DNA from: Channa striata
Lineage: Eukaryota > Chordata > Actinopteri > Anabantiformes > Channidae
NCBI GenBank assembly: GCA_033026295.1
Contig: CM065175.1
Span: 20,842,837-20,906,836 of the forward strand
Direction of reading: 5' to 3'
DNA length: 64,000 nucleotides
Part shown: piece by piece, positions 38,582-49,900 of the stretch
Layout: each line of letters begins with the position of its first letter
Position numbering within the stretch: position 1 is the stretch's first letter
Made by a program: the position numbers and the translations under genes
Notes under the pieces: generated by a model
What the model was told of the DNA's origin: nothing
What the model saw: the letters and a program-made list of their open reading frames with translations, nothing else
The model's database searches: none

Positions 38582-38960
38582 TCAAACACGCGAGTTTCGG
38601 CGCTTCGTCTCATTCCACGAGCACAACGAGGGGGGACGAAGTTGGTCCAGTTGCTCCCGGTGTTTCCAACGAAACCGGGGCAGCAAAAACCCTCCAAAAA
38701 AGAGCCGGAAACTGGGGTTTAAAAAAAAAAAGGAAAGTCAACCCGGGCAAAACCAGGCTGTTTGCGGAGGCACAGGTGGCTGCGGCTGCTCCACGAGAGG
38801 AGGAGGAGAAACTGGGGAAACCGAGGAGGAGCAGAGAGGAAGTTTCTCACTGTCCGACGCGCCGCAGCTGATGCTCCGCTCGCGCTGACGGTCTCGCGCT
38901 GGCCTCCGGATGGGACTGTACCATTATCGACAGGGGGAGGGGGTGTGACTGTCATGTTGA
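38480..38960 (-). promoter_or_regulatory. map7d1: CpG-rich promoter and 5' UTR of map7d1
   Basis: A GC- and CpG-rich block covers the first coding exon and some 400 bp upstream, while the sequence on both sides is AT-rich. No clear TATA box is seen, as usual for CpG promoters. Several overlapping ORFs here in other frames are by-products of the low stop-codon density. Confidence 0.7.
38512..38581 (-). CDS. map7d1: map7d1 exon 1 (start codon exon)
   Basis: 70 nt inside a CpG-rich block. Encodes the acidic N terminus (MSERAENEEPAAEMEENRL...) and ends in phase 1 at a strong GTAAGT donor. The in-frame ATG at 38540-38542 has G at -3 and G at +4 and could be the main start. The N terminus of this family is poorly conserved, so the exon rests on frame, splice site and CpG context. 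Confidence 0.8.
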
Positions 38961-38969
38961 ATATGTTTT

Positions 38970-39713
38970 TCTCCGAATAATAAACTGTGTAAGGTTTCGT
39001 AAGCCCAGTGCGTTAACTACTAAGTTTCAGTGCATTTTTATTTTCATTTTATAGCAGAGGTTACAAATACAAATGAATGTTTCTATGTAAACAAACAATA
39101 ACTCACCTCCAAGCTGATTGGTTCGGACCTTTCTCGAAACTCCACAACACATGGAGTTCACAGTTCACGTTAAACTTTCAACTTTGCAAACATTCCTTTA
39201 TGGCATCTATGTTTTTGTTAATGTTAACAGTTGGTTTATAACATGATGAGACCCGTCAATGTGATGGCAAACTAATAAACAAATTCGTCTAACCTGACAT
39301 TGCTTTAGCATTGTAGTCAACAAAACTGTTGAAACATCATATCAAATTTGTTTGAGAAAATAATATAAAGCATGTTATTTGATTAGCAGAACTAATAAGC
39401 ATTCTAAAATTTCATTAAATTTAAGTTTGTCTTTCTCCCTCGTTCCTGAGACATTTAAAATGATTGTCGTGCTTCTTTGTGTTATATAGTCATTTTCAGC
39501 ATTGCTTTTAATTAAGTTCAACTATAATATGTCTATCATTTTCTTGAGTGTTTGTTCATTTGGATGTGTTAATGTAAATGTGGATCTGCTAAACAAGTTT
39601 ATCGACCCAAAGGAGAAACAAATTCACACAAACCAGTTTCAAACAAGTTACCCAAAATGGATCTTTGTTACGTAACAGTTTTAAGAAAACCAGAGTGTCC
39701 TCTCATCTACCAC
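38970..39713. other. intergenic upstream of the map7d1 promoter
   Basis: AT-rich; nothing recognised. Confidence 0.6.
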
Positions 39714-39866
39714 CTGTGGATCTCAGAGCATCTGCCAAGGTGGGGGCTGGGGCCAGGGGCTTATCGGCACGCTTGAGAGGGATCACCCCGTCAAAGGGAC
39801 CCCAGTAGGACTCTTTTGTGCAGCTGTTGAGCTGTGCAAACCCCCAAGAGCCACCTGTCACTGCAA
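39714..39866 (-). CDS. orphan exon-like block upstream of map7d1
   Basis: 153 nt, GC-rich in an AT-rich setting, with acceptor CCCCCACTTTCCAG and donor ACAG/GTGGTAG. It is open in one minus-strand frame, phase 1 to phase 1, encoding 51 residues (TGGSWGFAQLNSCTKESYWG, PFDGVIPLKRADKPLAP). I do not recognise the protein. Since map7d1 exon 2 starts in phase 1, it could be an alternative upstream exon of map7d1, spliced over exon 1. It could also belong to an unknown or dead gene. No partner exon was found in the 7.4-kb intergenic region. Confidence 0.4.
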
Positions 39867-39913
39867 CTGGAAAGTGGGGGATGTTGAAGGAGATGGGGGT
39901 TGGGTGTGCAGTA

Positions 39914-39914
<1 letters not shown>

Positions 39915-39945
<31 letters not shown>
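39915..39945. repeat. (TG)n microsatellite
   Basis: About 15 TG units just upstream (in minus-strand sense) of the exon-like block at 39714-39866. Confidence 0.97.
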
Positions 39946-39946
<1 letters not shown>

Positions 39947-42900
39947 CGCTGAATTAAAACCAACAGATATGTTTAATGTGAATGTCTGAAAGTCTGATTG
40001 TGCTCATAATAACAGTCTTCTTCATTGTCTATGTGTCTGATGCTGATTAAACTAGGTGTAATTTAATCACAGATAAGTCTGGTATCTCACTGGAAAACTC
40101 AGTTCAACTAAAGCTTTAAGTAGATCAGGAAATGCCTTTAAGTCCTGATGACAATGAAAACAGTGGTTTCACACTGCAACTAAAACCTCCTGACCCTGGA
40201 GCATTTTAGAACGCACTCAGCTTAATGTATTCACATAAGTAATATGCTATCACCTTTGCTTCTAGTAGGACCTCATGGTCAAGGCAGATTTATTTACCTT
40301 TATGAAGCTCTTTCATGCCATGAATCAGGTATGACAAATGCCATGCACACAGTTCTTTATATTTTTAAATTGGGTTTTTGCTTTTTTGGATACTTTATAC
40401 CTCATCATAAACCAGTTAATTCTTACTTTTGAAGAACGTGTACTAGTGTTACAAACGAACCATTACTATACAGTGCTCAGCAGATGAGGTATTGAAGCCA
40501 GGAGCTTGACAGGAAAATGAAAGGCCTGTGGATAAAAAGAATACCTAAAGTCAGGAGGCTTGTGTCTGTTCTCTGTTATCGAACATCATTGTATCATGCT
40601 TTGCAACTGAGCCATGCAAAGTGCAGTGGATGCAAATCTGAAAAAAAGGAACAGTTGCCTCCATTAGCTGCATTTTAGATGTGCTGAAATGATGCATGTC
40701 CTTCTACAGGCTGAAAGAATACGTGCGTTCTTGTGTCTCAAATTGTGCGATTGGTTTGATTTTATAAGTCCTTTAAGTCTCACTAGTGTGACCTTCGTGC
40801 ACACAGGAAGTGAGGCTCCCGCTTGTTCATCCATCCCTGACTGCTTAAGAAAGGACTTGATTTTGGTGCTGCAGCTGCACTCCTCACTTAACCTCTGCAA
40901 AGAAATACACACACGCAATCAGTATGAGCAGTTCAAAGTTACCAGAGAAGACTGGGAGTAAGAAATATACTGCTGGACACACAGTAAAACTGCCTAAAGG
41001 AAAAGGAAGAGGGACTCAGGGGGGCGTATCTGCAGAAACTTGGCTTTCTGAAGACTGGTGTGCCTCTTCCTCCGCACCTCTGCTTCTATTAGTAAACTTG
41101 CTAAATTAGTCTACTCTAAGAAAGTCACAATGGCCATTTTAGAAATGCCAGTTTGGTGGGCACTGCAGCGTAAGTGTCAGCCACTATTCATCAACAAGTC
41201 CACAGCCATGCAAAGTCTCTGAAACACTGTAATTAGAGACAGCAGATACTGTACTTAGGCTCTGCACTGTGTTTATCATCAAGGTCCAACACAAATTTTC
41301 ACAATAGGTGTTTTAATATTTCAGTTAAATTGCTAACCTGGCTAAATATTTTGCAAAGTTAGTAATTAAATTCAAAAAGTTAATCAAAAAAGCAATTAAA
41401 TAACTTGAACCATAGCTGAAATAATGTCTTTCCATTTGTGCACATTTACAAAGAAGAGCTCCTATGTCCTGCACTTTTTGTTACAAAGAACACAGTCACT
41501 GACGCCGCTGGTCAGTCTAGAGGTCAGCTACTGTGAATGGTAAGGATAACCCTACGACTTGTAATGAAATAACAATAGCAGGAATGATCAGAATGTCCCC
41601 AGAGAGCATAAACCTGGCCTGTGTTATAGACTACTGCATACTAACTGACTAACAGGGGTGGCACAAGAAACTGGTGGAAATGAGGCTAATTAGCTATGAT
41701 AGATGCCCTACAGACATATACTTATTTGCATGTGCTTGATTTATATCTGAGACACTGTTATTGCATTGTTGGGTTTGTAGGCCTTCTGATTTTAAAAAGC
41801 AGCTGTATTTTTGTTTTCACGTTGCAGTTTCTATTCACCAGTATCCAAGGTCACCATCACCTGTAGGGGGTCTGCAGATTCATATAATTTACAGCCATGT
41901 TGTCTTTTGTTTCATAGAGTGTGATTTAATCAGGCAGTACATCACATGCCATGCTGGAAAAATGTGTAAAGAAAGTGCAAGCAGAGGTAGGGAGAGACAG
42001 ATTGTGGGAGAGTTGCCCGTTTCTTTGTGTTTCTCTCTAGGGTGCTGAGGGAAAAATGAGCACTGTTTGGTCTGCATCATCTGAATTTAGTCTGCTTCTC
42101 ACCGTGGGCTGGAGTTTAGTCTTTGCTTAGGAGGTCTTTTATATTTAAAGTGTCATGTATTTTTAAAATACAGTATCTTTGAACCTGGACCTACATTGTG
42201 CAGTGTTGTGGCTAAATAAAGACTAAATATCAATGTATGACCCAATAAATAATATGCAAACATTCCTATCAAGCTGAGGTCTTCAACAATGAAAAACAAT
42301 AATAATTCTAGTTTCTAGTGTGTGTCAAGCTGTAAAAAAGTTTTCTAAATTGGTCAAACATTACAAAGCATTCCTGCTTTGCAAACCTTATGTTAACACA
42401 GTAATGTACCCTCATAAATTGTCTTTTCCCCCATTAGCCTAAATAAAAGTCTTGTAACACTTTACTTGAACCCACAAGCTCAAACAATAAAACCACAGAA
42501 TCTGTTTTTATTTATGGATTTGTTCATTTTAATGTAAAATCACTTACACAGCCCACCACTGCTCATAAACGTCTCTTTGCACTTTTTCCTGTCCATCAAC
42601 AGGTTGCATTATCAGGGGCCCATTTTACTGTCTTTCAGGAGGAATGTGATTCTGCAGCACTGTGTCTCAAACAGCAGAGAGCCTGGCAGACCATGACGTA
42701 ATAGCCTAAAACATGCTATCAGTTAGAAACGGGGCCAAAACACGTGGAGTTGGCTCCTCTCTCCGCTTGCCCCCAGGGCCCCTCTCTTTTCATCGTCTCT
42801 TTCTCCCCCAGCCCCTCCACCTCCCTTCTGCTCCACCGCACTCTCTGTTTATGAGTGCATGAATCGCTCCATTTCACTATAACCAGCTCCCAACCCACTA

Positions 42901-45900
42901 CCAATCCCACTACAGCTTCAATAATAGACGTCCCCCGCCCTTTTGCTTTCATTTCCATGACAACGGATGATGAAGAGAGAGGGGTGGTGAGGGGGGTGGT
43001 AGGGGCAACAGAGGCAATAATAAAATGGTGGAACTGCCTCAATTTGAACCCTAATTGTATTTGTAATGAGTTTTCAGTGAAGTTAAACTGAGCAGTGGAG
43101 AGATAACCAGCGGCTATGCTGGCCAGTCATCATACAAGGTGCCCCTTATGTTTGTAGTCTGCTTTTGAAGCAAGAAGCTACAGTGTGCTTCATGATATAG
43201 AAAAAAAAGAAAAGAAAAGAGACGAACAAAGCTTGTAGGACTTGGATTCTAGCAGCTGTGTGAGGTTGAAATGAGGAAGCATACTAAAACGTTCAAAGAT
43301 TCTGAAGGTCATCACCTTAGTTTGGAATGTAAGTATGCAAACAGAAAAGAAAAAGTAGTATTTTATTATTATTATGTATTTGCTTTGTCACGTTGAAAAG
43401 CTCTAATTAAAACCCACAAAGTCACAAAATCACTCCGATCTCATGGAAATTATTGACAGTAATATGAATAAATGCTTCTCAGCCGAGATAAACAAAGGGT
43501 GAAAGGTCTCGAGGTCAAGCTCCAGTGACGCTTTGGGACACAAACATAAACACACATGCTTTTACACATTCTCTATACATACACACATGCTCATGCAGTA
43601 AGATTAGTTGTTTTAATTCAGCTGCCTGGATTACAGCCAGGATTAATTCTATAGCCCAAAGAATATTTGTGCACAGCTGTAACTGTCGCACCCGTCCATC
43701 CTGTCAAACTAGCTGCACCTTACAAACTATTCTCTTCTTAAATGCAGCAGACTGGCACAGAAGAGACACAGTGATCATATTTGCTTCCAGTTCATTGCTT
43801 CTAAGATTGTGCCTTGTAAAGATAACAAACCCTCTTGAGAAAGATGCATGTGACATATTGCACATGTACATATTTCCTAAACAAAGTGTGTGAATGCATG
43901 TATGCTATTGTCAGTCTTCTGTGAGGTAGTCCGATTTATATACGGTTTAAAATTCCAAAACTGTGATCAGCACACATCTACGTCAAAACATGAGGGCAAA
44001 GAATGTGCTCATAATTTGTTGTCATGTGATGATGTTGCAGAGTTTTACTGCACTGAAACTGTATAGTGTGCAGACTGGTTTACCAGCACAGCAAGGAAAT
44101 AAGGAGGATGATGGCCCTGACCTGTGTATGCATATAGTACATGATTGTGCTATTAACTGCAAGCAGTTGAACATATGAGTGATATGAGCTTCATGCAGAT
44201 GTTAGTAATAGAAGCGATGCAGTCAGCATGTTAGTTAACATTTTATAAACTAGTGACCTGGTAGTTAACAAACGCCTGCAGGTACAAGTAAGGCCATAGA
44301 CATGATTTACTCCTCAGTGCACAAGTCTGACTCATGCAGCAACCCCACTGCTGCATTTTTAATTAAACCCTGCAAGAAAGGGTCAAATTTAGCTTTGCCT
44401 GTGCATGTTGGCACAGGTTGAGTCCAGGACAGTGGGCTGACCCGACCCAGGGGAGCTGAAGAGGGTGAGTTCGGTAATCCCTGAGGTTCTAGGCCTCCCA
44501 GTGTGACGTCCTAAATCCCCCAGACCCAACGAAAATCCCCTTGACAGAAGTTCCCATTATTTGCCTCATTTATCACTGGCTTAGCTTCTCCTCCAGAGTA
44601 GCAAATGGGGTGTAGATAAAGAGAATAAGAAAACAAAGATATTGGTATTTTATATTGTCCAATCCAACCTCATTAAGAAAAAAAATACAGACAATGAATT
44701 TCAGGGAAAAAGCTACAATATCAGTGTAAACAATTACAAAACTCCGAAACCTGGACTGTTTGCTCTCTTCCCTGTAAATAGACAAATTCTTCTACATGAG
44801 CCAGTTGACCATGATGTGGGTGATGTTTATGCCTTATGAAAGTGAAACATTTGCTTCCCATTAGCCTGACAATCCTAATGCTTTTGTGTTATAAAGCTTA
44901 TTAGAATAAAGGTGACCCTGATGCTGTTGCACTCCCATTACCTTCAATTATCTGTCACAAGCAATGAGTTTGAGCTGACAGCTGCTGCTTGTGGTGTTAC
45001 TTTACAGCACTATCATCACTGTTAGCATGTCAGAATAACATCACCGTTAGATTAAATAGAATAAATGCGCATGTGAGCTTGTGCAACACAGAGCCATGTG
45101 GATGCAGATTTTCATTTCATGCAAATTACAATTCATCTCACTCTCAAGCAGCTTTTATCAAGAGAAGGAAGAAATTTCAAAACGCCATTATCTGCTGTAG
45201 GTTTGACAGAAGATATGCAAACCTCAGCATGACTTTATAGGTACATTTAGGAAAAAATCCACTTGTTTTTATTTTAATGATTAGTATGTAGAAATCTCAG
45301 TTTCTTTGCCTACATATGAAGACATGACTCTCTCAAAAAGTGAATCATGAGAGTACAGTGGGAGGACATGATCACTGTATTAAGTATTAATTAGTATTAT
45401 TTTCTTTCTGACACCATCCAAAAACACGAAATGTCAATCTTGATTGACACTTTGCTTTATTGGCCTTCTACTCTGTGATTAGTTCTGCGTTCAGAAGTAC
45501 TGCAGAGTAAACCTTCACTGAGAAAAGCATAATCAGTATTAGGAAAGTATTAGAAAGGAAAATACAAGCATTAAATGACTGTCATGGCAGCAAAACATGG
45601 CAAATGACTTTAATTTCTTGCTTGAAAGTATGTAGGACTAGAGACGTTGTACATTTAAATACAAACATTTAAATAAATGTGTATTTTGCAATATTCCATT
45701 AACACAATGTTGCTCTCAAACAAGCAAAATAAGTTACACAGGACAATGTAAAAGCAATCCGCATATCCCCTTCTATTACAGATGCAGCCAATTGTTTAAA
45801 ACCAAGCACTCATATTAGTGTATGCTGACTTTGTGCTGTGAAGTTATGAGCAGCCAAGTCCAATGTTCCAGTGACATCATATTCTATACACAGGGCATAG

Positions 45901-46398
45901 GAGCTGACATGAATATGATATTTAACAAGTCTCTGGGCAGCTTATCAAAACAACGGTCTGACACAGGAACATTATTGCCTAATAGTTATAAGCAAAAATG
46001 TATGTTTTTCCCAAAACTTCTGGTATTTACCATGACAATTCAACTTAAATTATCATTTAAATCCACATTTTTAAACTAAAAGGTATCCTGAACAAGTGGG
46101 GAAGTGTCTAGACAAAATAATTTATCAGATGAAAGATTCCTCACCTTCAGTGTGTGAAAAGACACAAACAGGCAGACAGAACAGCAGTGAACACACACAC
46201 ACGCAGACAGACACTGACGCGTGCTGCTGTTTCTTAGGAGATGTCAACACTTTGAAAACAGGAAACATGGAATCTAAAGACTGTTCACTACTTCATGACT
46301 CCATCCAGTTGACATCATTCCCTCATGAATCCCTCCCTTACAAACAAATGGCTACATGCAGATAACAAGCCGGTCTAAGAGATTCAGTGTCTCGGTTT
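39946..46398. other. intergenic between map3k6 and map7d1
   Basis: AT-rich with no supported gene. A GC-richer, pyrimidine-biased island at about 42740-43030 carries open frames on both strands, but none has splice sites or a family match. It could be regulatory. Confidence 0.55.
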
Positions 46399-46404
46399 TT
46401 TATT
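46399..46404 (-). terminator. map3k6: candidate poly(A) signal of map3k6
   Basis: AATAAA on the minus strand about 455 nt past the map3k6 stop, giving a 3' UTR of ordinary length. Confidence 0.55.
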
Positions 46405-46857
46405 TAAATGAGCTTAACACAATGTAAAGTACAAATAATCCCCATTTCCACCCAAAATACAGAGTCATTGTTTAAATACACTATACGGTTAATAGCTTAG
46501 TTCTGGTTACGTGTTTTTGTAAGTGAACCACACTAAAACCAATAAAATGGCACTAACCTAGTTATTCTGCAGACAGAATAATACCCTGTGCTAAAGTCCT
46601 GAGAAATGTAAAAAAAAACACACAACAGAACATGATGGCAAGATCAAACTTTTCAGTAAAGGTTTCTGCAAAAACTCAAAGTAATAGTTTGTACCTTTAA
46701 AAAAATACATTCACAGTCCTCCAAGGTTCTAAATCTCTTGTGCTATAAATCAGTCCCCTGCAATGTCAGTTATGTGTACCACTGCCTCTCTTCCTCCAGA
46801 GAACACAGGACCAGCCTGTCAATAAATCTGTCCCTTGATGTGCAACATCAGTGGCCG

Positions 46858-46945
46858 TTAAAGCAGCGTGTCCTCACTGTGCGTGCTGAGCTGGGTCTTC
46901 CTGTGAGCTGTGATGGCTGCCCATATTCGACACAACATGCCACCT
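46858..46945 (-). CDS. map3k6: map3k6 exon 28 (last)
   Basis: 88 nt including TAA. Encodes RGGMLCRIWAAITAHRKTQ and a short Ser/Thr tail. RGGM(V/L)CRIW is the shared end of ASK proteins. Acceptor GCTGTTTCAG. Confidence 0.95.
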
Positions 46946-49900
46946 CTGAAACAGCAATATGAGAAAGATGTAAATACAAGGTAAAAAGGATATGCCTTAA
47001 ACACCGTGGGGGCTTTCTGATATAACTCCAAATAATGACTGTGACGACCGTTCCAACCCACATTGCTACGTGGACAGATGTGTGAAGACAGCTCACCTTA
47101 TCCCACAGTAAGTCAAGTCATCCCTGCATGCCATGTAGAGGAGACAATCCAAGGTGAACGCATGAGACAACAACTGGAAAGCAGGATAAAACAGGTGTGG
47201 GTTAACAGTGGGTGGATGACTAATACAAACCAGCCTCAGGAGTTGAAGGAAATGAAGGTGAGCTTGTGCAGAGTTTACCTTATCAATGGTGTTTTGATCT
47301 ACAGGGACAGACTTGAGCCAATTCACCAAGGCCTTCGCCTCCGGATTGGAGCTTTTCTGTGAAGAATCTATAACGTACAGAGGTTACAACCATTTAGAAT
47401 GCGTGTTGTGACACACCTGATTTTGAGGTTAAAACAACAAGAACGTGTTCCCGCACTCAGAATAAATAATCATTATGCAAACTGACAAGTCAGGTTTAAG
47501 CACTGGCTGAGGATCCCGTGGCCCACGCCCAGACAGAAACCAGTCAGGCAGAATCCTGAGCCTGAAGCTGAGGTGTGGTAGGGATCGACTGGCACAAGTG
47601 TTAAGAAACAGTGATGGGAATCACTGAGTGTACTGATTAAACTAAGAGGGCTTGGTCCATTGAGGTAACACTGGTCATGCTGCAGCCTGTGTGGCTAATC
47701 ATCAGCTACAGCCTGAGCTCTTAACAACTCCTAAACTGATTCCTGGATTTTTTACCAGCTCTGTGTGCTGAATAGAATAGGATCAGCTTTATTGACCAAG
47801 AATGATAACACATAAAAGGAATGTGAAAAAGAATACAAGACTAACATAAAGGAAACAAACTGAAAGGTACAAGTATGGACAACAGTCACAAGCAGTGGTA
47901 ATACAGTTCTTTAAATTAGCCACTCAACAGCCACCTTTAAATTAAAAATAGTTTTGACAGACTTGAGCTAAAGCAACTATCAGATTAGAAGAAGGACTGA
48001 AAGCAAATTAATGTGATTGTCAGAATGTATCAATGTTGGAGCCTGTGCCTGCATATACATTTCCAAATTGCATTCTTTGGGAGTCCAGCAGGCTCTGACA
48101 CAGTGGAGTCCCGTTTTCTTCCAAGTGAGTCTCAGTTGTGGTATAAAATAAAAAAAGATAGTGGGTACTTGAATGTATGTGGTATCTCCTAGGCGGTTAG
48201 AAAGACAATACTGCATTTTTTTCCCTTTCACGGAAACAGTATCACAAACACTTTGTGTATTTCGTGTAGTCCTTTATTTTATGGACTCGGCACACCATTA
48301 CTTACTTCTAGTGTCCTAACAGACACACAATCAGCCTGCACTAACATCTATAATGATGCCTGCAATCTTCATGGATGTGAGAAATTAAAACTACCTTTAG
48401 CTGTTTTTCTCAGTCTATCTATCTTCTCCTGTTTGCTCTGGACAGAGTTCCTCAGTAGCTCCTGGAACTCTCTCTCTTTCTCGCTCAGCTGACTCAGCAG
48501 TCTGAAACACAAAGCGCCATCATCACTCAGCAGAAAGCAGTGCAACTTGAAATTATTATTAAATCAATGCCTAGTAAAGACAGCACACACTTCATTTACA
48601 GAAGACATGTTAATTACAAATGTTATTTTATGAAGCCTTAAAAATAGTGGGAAAATTCTAGCATTTTTACTCAGCAGAAACGAAACCATAGAAGCATCAG
48701 AAGTGAATTGTACCTTCTGGTCTCTTGTTGTAGCGCTCTCAGCTCCTCACTGAGGGACACTTGCTGTTCAGGATGACGTCTGAAGGGAAGACGGGGCCAG
48801 CTGAAGGCAGGCTCTCGTTTATGGGTGCCAGCCGCTGTGAGTCGGCTGACGCCTCCCTCTGGCCAGGGACGGGAACTACAGGAGTGTCTAGGTCAGAGGA
48901 CTGGTCGTCAAGAGTGCCGTCCTCAATCTCAAAGGAGGACTGCAGCTGGAGCTTCAGCTCTGGGAAGCAGAGGGGGGCAAAGACAAAGAATAAACACACA
49001 ACATCTGCAGTAAAAAAAATCGACCGAAAATGACATATGGATACTCAGATAGAGAAAGAACTGGCAGCTAAATAACAATGTTACTGCCACAATCTCACTC
49101 ATATCTGCTTGTCTCTACTGCATGTGTACAGCATACGACAAATCTTTACCTGGTAGCAGTACAGTTATGGCCTCCTGTACCGCCTGCCTCAGCAGATTGT
49201 CCAGAGCAAACATCCAGTGAGGTTTCACTTGCTGTTGCTTCAGCACCTTCTTCACCTGTGTCCAGAACAGGAAGTTTAAAACGATTCACTGAACCTAAAG
49301 GTGACAGCAGTGCAATTAGCAGAGTGTGGACTTACTGAGTCTTGGAAGCTGAACAGCACCACCTGCAGGTTGTTCAGAGGCACTGCAGCAGCAAACAGCG
49401 CAGCACGAAGGTCCAGGAGGCCGCTGGTCAGCTGTTTCCTGTCTGGGGACCGGATGTTGTCTCGCAGGCAAATAATGAGCTTGGTAATGTGGTCTGCAGT
49501 GAGCGATGATGCATCGTCATTCTTTTAACAGACAGAAAAAGACTGGAAAATGAGGATCGCGTACTTTCACTGACCTTTGTTCTTCACTTAGATTATTATT
49601 TATTTGGCATAAACCACCTGGAAACTTTTACATGTGAAACTAATATTATTAGCAAAAGTGTATTTTAATTTACCCCTCACACTAATTTTACCCCTCACCT
49701 CTTTATTAAGCCGGTGAGATCGCTGCTCAGAAAAGAGGTACACAAGATTTTGAGGAACAGTTAATGGATTATTCAATACATTTTCATTAAATGCTGCATA
49801 ACCTATAAAACAATTTCTATAATTTATGGGGAATACATTTATTAGCATATCATAAAGAAATTGGAAAGAAACTGCTAGAGTGTATTAAGCATATGCAAAA

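Noticed and set aside
38496..38888. Overlapping 130- and 119-codon plus-strand ORFs
   Set aside because: Antisense to map7d1 exon 1 and its CpG 5' UTR; explained by composition.
42719..43042. 107-codon minus-strand ORF
   Set aside because: No splice sites, no family match, and the opposite strand is open as well.
48714..48959. map3k6 as a pseudogene
   Set aside because: The only defect is the frame change in exon 24. All other 27 exons have matching phases, good splice sites and intact catalytic residues, so a missed intron or local sequence error is more likely.
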